64,000 nt of DNA from Nostoc commune NIES-4072 (GTDB lineage: Bacteria; Cyanobacteriota; Cyanobacteriia; Cyanobacteriales; Nostocaceae): the NCBI RefSeq assembly GCF_003113895.1, contig NZ_BDUD01000001.1:803388-867387 (forward strand), in the 5' to 3' direction. Shown here piece by piece: positions 15,955 to 25,878 of the stretch (positions are counted from its first letter, which is position 1; each line of letters begins with the position of its first letter). Under the pieces are notes generated by a model. That model did not search any database. It saw nothing but the letters and a program-made list of their open reading frames with translations, and was not told the DNA's origin. Position numbers and translations under genes: made by a program.

Positions 15955-16860
15955 ATGATTTACGATAACCGCGCCGAAGTGCGAAAGGTTTTAATTATTA
16001 CCCTACTGCTAAACCTGTTTGTAATGGGATTAAAAGCACTTGTGGGTTACTGGACAGGTTCTTTGAGTTTGCTAGCTGATGCCTTGCATAGTGTGACAGA
16101 TAGCGCCAATAATGTTTTGGGATTAATTGCAAGTAAATTTTCTTCTCCACAACCCGATCGCGAGCATCCCTATGGACACAGCAAGTTTGAAGCTGTAGGC
16201 GCTTTAGGAATTGCCTCATTTTTAGGAATAGCCTGTTTTGAAATTCTGCAAGGAGCAATCGAGCGAATTCTCAAAGGTGGTGGTGAACCGATAAAAATAT
16301 CGCCACCTGAGTTGTGGTTATTACTAATTGTGCTGGGCGTGAATATTTTTGTGGCCTTTTACGAACGTAGTGTGGGTAGGCGTGTAGGTAGCTCAATTCT
16401 CATAGCTGACGCAACACATACCATGAGCGATATTTGGGTAACAATCTCTGTAATTGGCGGCTTGATCGGAGTTTGGCTAGGTTACCAATGGATGGATTTG
16501 GTGTTAGCTTTTCCTGTCGCTTTGTTGGTATTTTGGAGTGGCTGGTCAGTTTTAAAAGAGAATTTGCCTTGGCTTGTGGATCAAATGGCGATCGCACCAG
16601 AAGCAATTCATGCGATCGCTACTTCTGTTCCAGGTGTAATTAACTGTCATGATATTGCTTCTCGCGGTGTTCTTGGTCGTCAAGTCTTTATCGAAATGCA
16701 TTTAATAGTAAATGCACCAGACGTAGAAACTGCTCACCACATCACCGAAGAAGTAGAAAGCCGATTAGAAGAACGGTTCCGTCCAGTCAGGATTTTAATT
16801 CATGTCGAGCCACCAGCCTATAAGTCTGAGCAAATTAGCTTTGAAACTGGAGCGAAGTAA
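15955..16860 (+). CDS. Cation diffusion facilitator (CDF) metal efflux transporter
   Basis: 301 aa, the usual CDF length. Six membrane segments span about 10-205. The metal site motifs are LADALHSVTDS (about 40-50) and ADATHTMSD (about 152-160), giving the paired HxxxD sites of Zn/Fe/Mn/Co antiporters. The loop EHPYGHSKFE is a hallmark of the family. The C-terminal ~90 residues form the cytoplasmic dimerisation domain (ending with HVEPP). It exports divalent metal against protons. Metal choice cannot be decided from the sequence, and no metal regulator is adjacent. Confidence 0.92.
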   Translation: MIYDNRAEVRKVLIITLLLNLFVMGLKALVGYWTGSLSLLADALHSVTDSANNVLGLIASKFSSPQPDREHPYGHSKFEAVGALGIASFLGIACFEILQGAIERILKGGGEPIKISPPELWLLLIVLGVNIFVAFYERSVGRRVGSSILIADATHTMSDIWVTISVIGGLIGVWLGYQWMDLVLAFPVALLVFWSGWSVLKENLPWLVDQMAIAPEAIHAIATSVPGVINCHDIASRGVLGRQVFIEMHLIVNAPDVETAHHITEEVESRLEERFRPVRILIHVEPPAYKSEQISFETGAK

Positions 16861-16969
16861 TCTAAGCAATTCAAAATTACACCTTGTTTCAGATATAAGA
16901 AAGCTTTAGCTAGATGAGGGAGATTAGAGAAATAACAAATGACCACCGACAAATCACTGCATCTTTGCG

Positions 16970-17443
16970 TTAACTCTTATAAGAAGCAACCAAATCAGCA
17001 ACGATCGCAACTAGTTCTCCTGGATCAACCGGTTTTGCCACATGAGTCTGAAAGCCCGCTTCCAGGGCACGGCTACGGTACTCGCTATCGCCATAAGCAG
17101 TTAAAGCTATAGCTGGGAGTTTTTCCCACATATCGGACTTCAGCGCTCGGATCTTGCGGATGAGAGTGTAGCCATCTTCACCAGGCATAGCAATATCACA
17201 AATTAAAACTTCTGGTTGCAACTCAGGTAATACTTTCAATGCTACCTCTGCCGATGCGACTGCTATAACGCTGGCTCCATCAGCTTCCAACACGGTAGTA
17301 ATGTAAAATCGGCTATCGTCATCATCATCAACTACGAGGATGTTTAAGCCAGCAAGGGGCAGAGCAGGTTCCATAACATCTCCATTAATGTTGATCACAT
17401 GAAAGTTATTTCTAATGAGCTGCTTGTTTTTCTCAGTGGCCAC
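16970..17443 (-). CDS. Single-domain response regulator (CheY-like receiver)
   Basis: 157 aa as drawn. The receiver starts at about residue 29 with LNILVVDDDDDSR (acidic pocket), has the phospho-acceptor Asp in LICDIAMPGEDG, the switch Thr in IALTAYG and the conserved Lys in VAKPVDP. There is no output domain. M24 (start 17374) gives a 134-aa protein closer to the norm and is also possible. Its kinase partner is not in the window. It may receive a signal from a hybrid kinase elsewhere. Confidence 0.9.
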   Translation of the reverse strand: MATEKNKQLIRNNFHVININGDVMEPALPLAGLNILVVDDDDDSRFYITTVLEADGASVIAVASAEVALKVLPELQPEVLICDIAMPGEDGYTLIRKIRALKSDMWEKLPAIALTAYGDSEYRSRALEAGFQTHVAKPVDPGELVAIVADLVASYKS

Positions 17444-17722
17444 ACCATTGGTAATTTTACTGCGATCGCGTCTATTTTCCTAGAAAATAACTCAATTCGT
17501 CCAGCCACCATCAAGTAGATGGTTAATTCTTGGCTGACATTTAGAATTATTCACGGGATAGAGTTATGTTGCTGTTTATTTACCAATAATTGGAGTTCAA
17601 TAATAATCTTGTTAATTACTGACTGTTTTATTGTGATAAAATTATTATTTTATTTTTGAACAAAATTATGTACTGGCGTGTCAAGGCTAAAATGTTGCAA
17701 TAGAATCAGCTTAGGTGGATCT

Positions 17723-18037
17723 TTACCGCTTGTGCTGGCGTAATTGCTCTACTATATAGTCTTCCAGTTCTTGCCTTTCTCTCTTACTGGCATTTCGTTG
17801 ATAAGTTCTTGCTGTTTCTTGCATAAACTTGCGTTTCTCGCTTGGAGAAGATTTGATACCTCCAGTGCCTTGCAGCTTTTGCTGTAATTCTTCCCAAGTC
17901 TTTTCACCCACACTTTCGCCTAGTTTGGCCAGTACCTTTGGTAGTAATGTTCTTGCCTCTCTTTGAAAATCTTCCTCTGTCTCAAGGGAAGCTAAATCTA
18001 TATTGCTGAAGTCGATATCGATTTTAAACTTACTCAT
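17723..18037 (-). CDS. Hypothetical protein, 104 aa, highly charged
   Basis: 104 aa, rich in Lys, Arg, Glu and Gln, with mostly helical predicted character. It begins MSKFKIDIDFSNIDLASLETEEDFQ and ends with a basic tail (EQLRQHKR). It has no signal peptide or membrane segment. I do not recognise its family. It is probably coding because of its good length for the region and even codon use. A MITE lies 36 bp upstream of its start. Confidence 0.55.
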   Translation of the reverse strand: MSKFKIDIDFSNIDLASLETEEDFQREARTLLPKVLAKLGESVGEKTWEELQQKLQGTGGIKSSPSEKRKFMQETARTYQRNASKRERQELEDYIVEQLRQHKR

Positions 18038-18073
18038 AGAATTGTATTTGTTCTTTTAACGATTATTACCACT

Positions 18074-18225
18074 ATAGGAATCCAGTTTGATTTGGAGAAA
18101 ATATACGTAGGATGTGTTAGCACGGAGAGTACGGCATCAAACTCGTGTTCATAGTGCGTTACGAACTCCGTTCTAACACACTCTACAATACTTAATTTCG
18201 TTCAAAAATCAAATAGTAATCCTAT
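18074..18225. mobile_element. MITE copy 2
   Basis: 152 bp, nearly identical to the copy at 48796 and to the reverse complement of the copy at 1288. It begins ATAGGAATCCAGTTTGATTT and ends AAATAGTAATCCTAT, flanked by T and A. It has no coding capacity. Confidence 0.85.
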
Positions 18226-18433
18226 ATCTAAAGAAGTTGTTTATTTGAAAGAAAATGCAAAATCTGACAATCAAATCTTACATTTAATCAGTAAAAACTT
18301 GTTTTACAGATAATTTCAGACTGCTAATTAGAAGGATTTTACATATAGTTAATACCTCCATAACCAGGTTAGCAATATTAAAGATGCTATCTTAAAGGCA
18401 AAGGTCATTTGCTTAATTTTTGAGGAAAACGCT

Positions 18434-19516
18434 ATGACTACAACGCTCATAGAGGCTAATTCTATCGAGTCATTGCTAGGTAAAGAGGCTGAAGACTTGC
18501 TTACCTACAAAGCAAAAGTTCCTACTGATTTACTACATTTGCCTGGGCCAGACTTTGTAGATCGCATCTGGCTCAACAGCGATCGCAACCCGCAAGTAAT
18601 ACGTAATCTTCAGTTACTTTATTCTACTGGTCGTCTTGCATATACTGGGTATCTGTCTATTCTCCCGGTAGACCAAGGGATTGAACACTCAGCAGGTGCG
18701 TCTTTTGCGCCCAATCCGATTTACTTTGACCCAGAAAATATTGTCAGGCTAGCGATCGCCGCAGGTTGCAATGCGGTTGCTACCACTTTGGGGACATTAG
18801 GTATCCTTTCGCGCAAGTATGCCCACAAAATACCCTTTATTGCCAAAATCAATCACAACGAATTGCTGACTTTCCCCAATCAATTTGATCAGGTATTGTT
18901 TGCTGATGTGGAACAAGCTTGGAATTTAGGGGCCGCAGCAGTAGGTGCGACAATTTACTTTGGCTCTGAGCATTCTACCAGACAGATTCAGGAAATCAGC
19001 AAAGCTTTTAAACGCGCCCATGAACTGGGGATGGTGACAATTCTCTGGTGTTATCTGCGGAATAACGCTTTTAAACAAGATAAAGATTACCATCTTGCTG
19101 CTGACCTCACCGGACAGGCAAATCATTTGGGTGTAACCATTGAAGCCGACATTATCAAACAAAAGTTAGCTGAAAATAACAATGGTTACGGTGCAATTGC
19201 CAAAGCCACAGGTAAGAGTTACGGCAAAACAGATGAGCGGGTTTACACAGAGTTGACAACTGACCACCCAATTGATTTAACTCGTTACCAGGTGCTAAAT
19301 TGCTACTCTGGGCGCGTGGGGCTGATTAATTCTGGTGGTGCGACTGGTAAAAATGACTTCGCAGAAGCAGTACGCACGGCTGTAATTAATAAACGGGCTG
19401 GTGGTTCAGGGTTAATTTCTGGGCGAAAGACCTTCCAACGCCCCTTTGAAGAAGGTGTAAAACTGTTTCATGCCATTCAGGATGTTTATTTGTCGCCAGA
19501 TGTGACGATAGCTTAG
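18434..19516 (+). CDS. fbaB: Class I fructose-bisphosphate aldolase, DhnA/FbaB type
   Basis: 360 aa, close to E. coli FbaB along its whole length. Diagnostic blocks are [64 protein letters not shown] with the Schiff-base Lys region, and [10 protein letters not shown]. It interconverts fructose 1,6-bisphosphate with the two triose phosphates, in glycolysis and Calvin-cycle reactions in the cytosol. It is metal independent. A GAGGAAAA ribosome site lies just before the ATG. It is a single gene with about 200 bp of AT-rich upstream sequence after the MITE. Confidence 0.95.
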   Translation: MTTTLIEANSIESLLGKEAEDLLTYKAKVPTDLLHLPGPDFVDRIWLNSDRNPQVIRNLQLLYSTGRLAYTGYLSILPVDQGIEHSAGASFAPNPIYFDPENIVRLAIAAGCNAVATTLGTLGILSRKYAHKIPFIAKINHNELLTFPNQFDQVLFADVEQAWNLGAAAVGATIYFGSEHSTRQIQEISKAFKRAHELGMVTILWCYLRNNAFKQDKDYHLAADLTGQANHLGVTIEADIIKQKLAENNNGYGAIAKATGKSYGKTDERVYTELTTDHPIDLTRYQVLNCYSGRVGLINSGGATGKNDFAEAVRTAVINKRAGGSGLISGRKTFQRPFEEGVKLFHAIQDVYLSPDVTIA

Positions 19517-20098
19517 AGAGTGGGGAGTGGGGAAGAAGCAAGGGAGCAGGGAGCAGGGGGGAGAATAAAAATTACCTCTTTCTCCTCTGCACCCCGCACC
19601 CTGTCCCTTTGCCTCTTTTCCATGCCCAATTACCCAAACATTTATCATAAATTAAAGGGTTTTTAGTCATTAGTCATTTGTGTTTACCAAGGACAAAGGA
19701 CAAATGACTTAGGACAACCTCACCAGTTGATGTGCTTTTCTTTTTGCGTAACAGCTTAATTATTGGTTGAAAGAACTAATGTAGTTGTTCAGCGTTCTGA
19801 TATTCTCATCGTAGGCAGAGTAATCACCCAATGAAACATGTTGGTTTTGCACAAAAAACTTGAATGTCAGTTCTCGTATGTTCAAACTCATCAAAAGAGG
19901 TAACAATTTCAACGATTTGGTTACGTGCGCTTTTTTGTTGAAAAGTCAGAAAAGTAGGGATAAACGTACCTAAGTAACTTAGGAAAGGTTAGATAGCACT
20001 AGTCTAAATACTTAAGTAAAATCTCCGTAGCCAGCTAATGCGATCGCCTACGATACAGCCGGCCCCATTCCTTACTCCCTACTCCCTACTCCCCATTT
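19517..20098. other. Intergenic, repeat-rich
   Basis: 580 bp. It holds GGGGAGTGGGGA and GGGAGCA purine repeats followed by complementary CTCCTCTGCACCCCG-type sequence (potential hairpin after fbaB), TTAGTCATTAGTCAT units and a CTACTCCCTACTCCC run next to the RNase gene. No gene is seen. Confidence 0.55.
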
Positions 20099-20767
20099 TT
20101 ATCTAACGTTTCTCAATAAGAAATCTGGTTGACCACAACTTTTTTGCGATCGCTTCAAAATCTCGGCGCTACAAATACCAGGTTCACCGTTTTTGGAATA
20201 ACAAAAGAAGACTTCTTGCAAAAATCTTCCTGAACCAGAACAAAAGGGTGCTATACCATCAGCCTTAATTTGATTATTCGCACTCACAAATGAATTTTTA
20301 AAACTTGTAATTGTGGTACGCACGGGTTTATTAGGGCGATTGTAAGCTGCGGGAATAGCGATCGCATCTTTTAACTTTTTACTCAATGCCAAGTATTCCG
20401 CAGGCGTTTTCCCTGAACAAGTACCATGTTTTTCCCATTCATGATTGTAAAGTTTATTACTAGGATACAAATTGGGAAATTGCCGCTTTACTTCCGATGG
20501 TAATTTTTCTGTGGAACAATTAGCAGGATAACCAGTTTGGTACTGCGGCCACAAACCATGTAGTACAAAACCAAGTTTTCTTCCAGAGCCACACTGCTGC
20601 TGGTCACGGTTACCATTTGTCGCACAATAATCTGGCGACCAAGAGAGTGTCAGTACATAAAAATCAAATTTACCCGGAGTACCGCGATTTTGAGCAATGG
20701 CAACATTAGGTATAAAAATACCAGTAATTAACAGAGAAGATGCAATTAAAAGTTTCTTAATCTCCAT
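20099..20767 (-). CDS. Secreted ribonuclease T2 family protein
   Basis: 222 aa. A signal peptide (about 1-25, MEIKKLLIASSLLITGIFIP to AIAQ) is followed by the T2 core: FDFYVLTLSWSPDYC, then active-site motif CAS I FVLHGLWPQ and CAS II HEWEKHGTC. Several Cys suggest disulfides. T2 enzymes cut single-stranded RNA through 2',3'-cyclic phosphate intermediates, probably in the periplasm or outside the cell for scavenging phosphate and nucleotides. It is a single gene. Both catalytic His motifs are intact, so it should be active. Confidence 0.94.
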   Translation of the reverse strand: MEIKKLLIASSLLITGIFIPNVAIAQNRGTPGKFDFYVLTLSWSPDYCATNGNRDQQQCGSGRKLGFVLHGLWPQYQTGYPANCSTEKLPSEVKRQFPNLYPSNKLYNHEWEKHGTCSGKTPAEYLALSKKLKDAIAIPAAYNRPNKPVRTTITSFKNSFVSANNQIKADGIAPFCSGSGRFLQEVFFCYSKNGEPGICSAEILKRSQKSCGQPDFLLRNVR

Positions 20768-21084
20768 ATAAACAGTTAGTTTCCTGTAAAATTCAAGTTA
20801 TATACAATGCATTGTTAACAGTCAATAATCAAACCGCTTTACAAAGTTATTAGTCATTGACATTGGGCATTGGGCATGGGAAAGAGGACTTGGAGACTCT
20901 TGAGAATTGGGGACAAAGGGAAACACTTGTTGCAAGTTCTGATTTAAGTCCCCTTGTCGCCTTGTCCCCTCCGCTTCCCCTACCTCCCCACTCCCCACTC
21001 CCCAATGAATTTAGAAAAGCAAATCTTGGTAGGAATTCTGGGATATCCTTAGATAAGTGAAAGATTTGCCAAAAAATAGTAAGA
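20768..21084. other. Intergenic between divergent RNase T2 and aminotransferase genes
   Basis: 317 bp with a few heptamer-like units (TTGGGCA) at about 20860 and a CCTCCCCACTCCCC tract at about 20983-21005. A plus-strand frame that spans the repeats is not credible. Promoters of both genes must lie here. Confidence 0.5.
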
Positions 21085-22251
21085 ATGAAGCTGGCAGCAA
21101 GAGTAAGTCAGGTAACACCTTCATTAACCTTAGCGATCGCAGCCAAGGCTAAGGCACTGAAGGCAGAAGGAATAGATGTTTGTAGTTTTAGCGCTGGAGA
21201 ACCAGATTTTGATACTCCAGGGCATATTAAAGCCGCAGCAGTAAAAGCTTTGGAAGAAGGCAAAACCAAGTATGGTGCAGCAGCCGGAGAACCAAAGTTA
21301 AGGGAAGCGATCGCCCACAAGCTTAAAATTGATAACGGTCTTGATTACAAGTCTGAGAATGTCATCGTCACCAATGGTGGTAAGCATTCTCTGTACAACT
21401 TAATCGTGGCGCTAATCGATCCAGGTGATGAGGTAATTATCCCTGCACCCTACTGGCTAAGTTATCCTGAAATGGTGACTTTGGTCGGTGGAGTCTCAGT
21501 GATTGTGCCTACAGATGCCACAACGGGTTATAAAATTACTCCTGAGCAACTCCGTAAAGCGATCACACCGAAGACGAAGTTATTTATCCTCAACTCTCCA
21601 TCTAATCCTACAGGGATGGTTTACACGCCAGATGAAATCAAAGCACTGGCAAAAGTAGTAGTTGATGCAGATATCTTTGTCGTCTCTGATGAGATTTACG
21701 AAAAGATTCTCTACGACGGTGCAGAACATATCAGCATCGGTTCTTTGGGTCAGGAAATTTTTGACCGCACTTTGATTAGTAATGGGTTTGCGAAGGCTTA
21801 TTCCATGACTGGGTGGCGTCTCGGCTATTTAGCGGGGCCTGCGGAAATCATTAAAGCAGCGAGTTCCATCCAAGGACATAGTACATCTAACGTGTGTACC
21901 TTTGCCCAATATGGTGCGATCGCAGCGCTACAAAGTCCTCAAGATTGTGTCGAAGAAATGCGCCAAGCCTTCGCCAAACGCCGCCAGGTGATGCTAGACA
22001 GACTCAACGCTATTCCCGGATTGAGTACCGTAAAACCAGATGGTGCTTTTTATCTGTTTCCTGATATCAGCAAAACCGGTCTAAAATCCCTAGAATTTTG
22101 TGACGCCTTGCTGGAAAAACATCAAGTTGCAGTCATTCCCGGAATTGCTTTTGGCGCTGATGACAACATTCGCCTTTCCTACGCCACAGATATGGCGACG
22201 ATTGAAAAGGGAATGGATAGATTGGAGAAATTTGTCAAGTCGCGTATTTAG
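21085..22251 (+). CDS. Aspartate aminotransferase (class I/II, PLP-dependent)
   Basis: 388 aa, typical of the class I aminotransferase Ib subgroup. It has [11 protein letters not shown] near residue 35, [20 protein letters not shown] and the PLP lysine in [17 protein letters not shown]. It transfers the amino group between aspartate and 2-oxoglutarate, and possibly prephenate, since cyanobacterial members of this subgroup can be bifunctional. It is cytosolic and a single gene. Confidence 0.93.
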   Translation: MKLAARVSQVTPSLTLAIAAKAKALKAEGIDVCSFSAGEPDFDTPGHIKAAAVKALEEGKTKYGAAAGEPKLREAIAHKLKIDNGLDYKSENVIVTNGGKHSLYNLIVALIDPGDEVIIPAPYWLSYPEMVTLVGGVSVIVPTDATTGYKITPEQLRKAITPKTKLFILNSPSNPTGMVYTPDEIKALAKVVVDADIFVVSDEIYEKILYDGAEHISIGSLGQEIFDRTLISNGFAKAYSMTGWRLGYLAGPAEIIKAASSIQGHSTSNVCTFAQYGAIAALQSPQDCVEEMRQAFAKRRQVMLDRLNAIPGLSTVKPDGAFYLFPDISKTGLKSLEFCDALLEKHQVAVIPGIAFGADDNIRLSYATDMATIEKGMDRLEKFVKSRI

Positions 22252-22406
22252 TTGGTTGTCATTTGTCATTTGTGAGAAGAATTTACTAACTCACCAATTT
22301 TTAACTCCACCTTTTCGACTCAGAACGGGTGGATTTTATTTTCAAACTTGAAGTTCAATAAAATGAAAGACTGATTTTTGAATTTTTAATTAGACCGCAG
22401 CAACGC

Positions 22407-23027
22407 TTAACCCGCTTCAATTAAGCTTCGTTCAGGTAGGGTGACTCCGTTAAGTAAGCAGTGGTACAAATCGACCCCATTCAGGTCTACTTCTGTAAAA
22501 TCAACGTAACTTAGATCAGTTTTGTACAAAATAGCTTTGGCAAGACTAGCATGACTCAGGTCTGTATTGCTCAACTTTGCGCCAGTCAGGTTTGCACCAT
22601 TGAGATTTGCCCTAGCCAAAGAAGCACCGCTTAAGTTAGCATAACGCAAATCTGCCCCAGCCAAGTTTGCATTACTGAGGTCAGCATCATGCAAGTCTGC
22701 TAAACGTAGGTCTGCTTTGACTAGGGAAGCTTTATGCAAGTCTACCTTCCTAAGAGTTGCCCGTATCAGATTAGCAGCCTTGAGGTTTGCCAAAATCATG
22801 TTTGCTCCACTGAAGTCAGTTCTCCAAAGAACCGCCGCAGTCAAATTGGCTTCAATCAGGTTTGCTTGGCGCAGGTTGGACTGTGATAAAGCCGCATTAG
22901 TCAAGTTAGCTCGATTCAAATTGATTCCAGCTAAACACATCTCGCTGAGGTTAACTAAGTGCAGGCTTACTTCAGGGAAATTTCTCTCTCCTGCACAATA
23001 GCGTTTGAGAAGTTCATTAGCATCCAT
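22407..23027 (-). CDS. Pentapeptide repeat protein
   Basis: 206 aa from M at 23027. That start has GGAGG 8 nt upstream, which favours it over the in-frame ATG at 23051. After a short N-terminal helix (MDANELLKRYCAGERNF) the protein is almost entirely A(D/N)LxxA repeats (about 30 units, e.g. ANLTNAALSQSNLRQANL) forming a right-handed quadrilateral beta-helix. Cyanobacteria carry many such genes; targets are mostly unknown. The N-terminal module is a common cyanobacterial form. There are no partner genes. Confidence 0.92.
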   Translation of the reverse strand: MDANELLKRYCAGERNFPEVSLHLVNLSEMCLAGINLNRANLTNAALSQSNLRQANLIEANLTAAVLWRTDFSGANMILANLKAANLIRATLRKVDLHKASLVKADLRLADLHDADLSNANLAGADLRYANLSGASLARANLNGANLTGAKLSNTDLSHASLAKAILYKTDLSYVDFTEVDLNGVDLYHCLLNGVTLPERSLIEAG

Positions 23028-23368
23028 ACACCCCGCCTCCCAAATCTCCATTTATCACCTGAAAATTACAGTATCTAATCGATAATTGCTGAAAATAGCT
23101 CTCATTCGGAGACTTTTAACAACTTTGCACTATCCTTAAAACTGTTTAACAATCTTTTACAATATTGCCAATCGAATCAGTTGCTTTCAAGAGCGATCGC
23201 ACAACGAAAATACTAAATAAGCCCTTATTAAAAGCATACCGAGGTGGCGATTTCTACGATGGGCTACGCCTACGCTGTTTCACTTATCCATGTCTACAGT
23301 TATTTTTAGTTAATTAAATCACAGTTTTTCGTAGGGGCACGGCACTGCCGTACCCCCAAAAGAGTGAT
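23028..23368. other. Intergenic, with an OCP-distal hairpin at 23334-23356
   Basis: It holds a GATGGGCTACGCCTACGC-type dispersed repeat at about 23260, and a hairpin GGGGCACGGCA/TGCCGTACCCC (one mismatch) 13 nt after the ocp stop that may end the ocp transcript. No gene is seen. Confidence 0.6.
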
Positions 23369-24331
23369 TTATTTACGTACTAGGTTGAGCAGTTCTTTCG
23401 GAGAAGCGAGCAAGTCAATCGCTACAAAAAAGATTTTGCCTTGGGGATCTATCAAAAACCGCCATGCAATATTCATCCCAACACTGGCGCCGAACCAAGG
23501 GGTTTGGACTTTGCCTGTGACTTTAACTTGTGTATAGCCATCTTCTACTGGCTCAGATATACCACGCTCTGGGATCATCTTTAATCCCTGGCATTCTTCT
23601 CGCATATAAGCGCGGATTGCCTCTTGACCAACAATCGGTCTTTCAAAGGGGGGTTGCAACGCACCTTCAGAGCGAAACAGAGCAACCGCAGCATCAAAGT
23701 CATTGGCATTCATGTTGTTGATATAGCCCAACACTGTAGCGTCGTTGATACCCTCAATGGTGACTTTAGTCCTAAATGCTGGTGCAATGGGTGGAGACAC
23801 TGGCTCTGAGACTTTTTTGTAACTACCGGGAGCGTTCGGGTCAAATCCCATGTTCACTACGGTATTGCGTAAAATTGTGATTTGTTGACCTGAATCAGCA
23901 TTGCGGATGGCTTGTAACACATCAGCAGCCTTGGAAGAAAGCTTGTAGCCTTCTGGGATAGGAGCAACGATTCCCTGAGCCATCCATTCTCCTAACTGAT
24001 ACCAGAAGCCCAATTTGATGTTCACAGTGAAGGATGCATAGGAACGGCACAGGGGAGTGTCAGCACGGTTAGCTAGATCGTACATGACTTGCGTTTGAGC
24101 CTCAAAAGGCATCTGCTTAATTTGTTCGAGTAAGCCTTGTGCGAGGATCATGTTAGCTGCTCCTGGAGCGGCAACCGTAATACTTCTACCCATCTCGGTA
24201 TAGGCAAACCAGAGTAATGCTAGTTGATCTTCAGCATTGAGCTGAGAGAATGATTCGACAACAGTTGGAACAATGTCAGCAACTAGGGTGCCGGGAAAAA
24301 TACTTTGAGCCGACTGAATGGTAAAAGACAT
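23369..24331 (-). CDS. ocp: Orange carotenoid protein
   Basis: 320 aa from MSFTIQSAQSIFPGTL at 24331; the upstream in-frame ATG at 24397 adds a 22-residue extension not seen in OCPs. The all-helical N-terminal domain (about 20-165) carries the carotenoid-tunnel residues in LLWFAYTEMG and FWYQLGEW. The NTF2-like C-terminal domain (about 196-318) has the Tyr (VLGYINNMN) and Trp (IAWRFLID) that hydrogen-bond the keto group of the carotenoid. The Arg-Glu salt-bridge residues (ILRNTV and REECQ) are present. It senses blue light and quenches phycobilisomes. No FRP gene is in the window. Confidence 0.97.
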   Translation of the reverse strand: MSFTIQSAQSIFPGTLVADIVPTVVESFSQLNAEDQLALLWFAYTEMGRSITVAAPGAANMILAQGLLEQIKQMPFEAQTQVMYDLANRADTPLCRSYASFTVNIKLGFWYQLGEWMAQGIVAPIPEGYKLSSKAADVLQAIRNADSGQQITILRNTVVNMGFDPNAPGSYKKVSEPVSPPIAPAFRTKVTIEGINDATVLGYINNMNANDFDAAVALFRSEGALQPPFERPIVGQEAIRAYMREECQGLKMIPERGISEPVEDGYTQVKVTGKVQTPWFGASVGMNIAWRFLIDPQGKIFFVAIDLLASPKELLNLVRK

Positions 24332-25878
24332 AGCAGATGTTCCCAAAAGAAAATTACAGTTGTATCGAATGTGAAAATCAAATGTGCAAAGACGCAAAGT
24401 AAATGCGTTTAGCTGTTAACAAAGGCACTCAGGAGTCTTGGTGTAGACATCGCTTTACCAAAGGCATAGCGATTCTCTTGCCGTTGATGGATACTCGGCA
24501 AAGCACATTGCAGGCTCAATATCTAGAAAACCTTGATCAACAGTGGTTTAACGCATTCAGGTTGTTTTTATCTCTTTATGTAAAGAAACATAACAATTTC
24601 GTTACAAATAAGCAATACTTCCTCAGTTATTAATTTATAAGTTCTGTTTATAGCAAATATAAGCTTTACCTAAAATAGGTTATGCATAATTGGTGGCTTT
24701 GTGCGTATTAATTTCCAAGAACGACGCCAGATAGCCCGTTGTAGACATCGCACGTCTCTACACGTATCAAATTTTGATAAATAATCCTTAACTGAAGCGA
24801 TCGCATCTTTTGGAGAAGCTAAAGCGAGTCTTATTGTGCGATCGCCCCTGTTCGCGTTCGAGCGTCATAGACCTTTGTAGACATTACTTACTTCTCCCAC
24901 AAATCCCAAATACCCTACTTACTTAGTACGGCTTTCACTACTTTTCTTTTATGTCAATTATTTGCAAAAACATATTTGCAATAATCTATATTAATTTACA
25001 AACAATAAAAAAATGATACAAAATTTATGTTGATGAAACCCCATGCACACAGTTTGATTGAATGGCTAACCAGCTTATAAAGAGATATTTTAGATTTACA
25101 AATTTTCTTCAGTTGACAAATAAAACAATTTAGAGTCAAACTTATTAAAACTGATTTTAATTACCCTAGAAAAAATTTGATTAGTTCAGTCGTTTCTAGA
25201 CCTGATTTCAAGAACTTTAAGACCATTAATGTAAATCAAGCTTGGTCATTGTTTTTCACTGTCGGTCAAGATGACAAAGGGCTGGTTTTTCACTAACCTC
25301 TTAATCGTTATTGAGGTAACTGCAATTCTTTGGGCGATTTACTTCAGCCAATTGAGATGATCAAGTTTATTCATTTTAGTGTGTAGTAACTTAAACTGAG
25401 GTCTTGGATTTGAATACCAAGACTTATTTTCAATGCGTATAAAAAACTTTCTTTAGCTTTGGAAAAGTTTGATGTTGATTGGATTTATGAAGCTTCCCAA
25501 TTTGTCACGGTATTGTGGGTATGTAGGTATAGAAGTAGCACAAATTGTTTCCAAATATGTTGCAGTTCAAAGTAAAACCTATGTAATCCAAAATAGAAGG
25601 ATATTGATAAATCAACTTTTAAAGTCTGGTCTAGATTCTCATACAGCGAATCGAACTGTTACTATACTTATATCAAGCCCAATTTTACAATTAACCAACA
25701 AAAATCAGTGTGCAATTAACTTGCGAAATTAACTATACAGACAAACAAGAGTCAAAATCCCATTGTTAAAGGTAGGCAAATTTCGCCACACTCTAGTAGT
25801 AAGTCGGCACAATAAAATCGTAATACAAGGTTAAAACCCTCTTTCCCCCTGCTCCCTGCTCCCTGCCCCCTGCCTTTT
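24332..25878. other. Long region without a convincing gene
   Basis: About 1.5 kb. A 76-aa plus-strand frame (24403) and an 87-aa one (25469) have no family features. The latter has plausible composition (VGIEVAQIVSKYVAVQSKTY) but no ribosome site I can support. The rest is AT-rich with HIP1 sites at 24797 and 24839 and a C-rich CCCTGCTCCCTGCTCCCTG run before 25879. Confidence 0.5.

Noticed and set aside
23260..23280. Regulatory site near ocp
   Set aside because: The GGGCTACGCCTACGC sequence is a dispersed repeat also seen at 9820, 12980 and 59290.
24403..24633. 76-aa plus-strand frame upstream of ocp
   Set aside because: It is in the divergent upstream region of ocp, with no recognisable content.
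25469..25732. 87-aa plus-strand frame
   Set aside because: Composition is plausible but there is no ribosome site or recognisable family; kept as intergenic.
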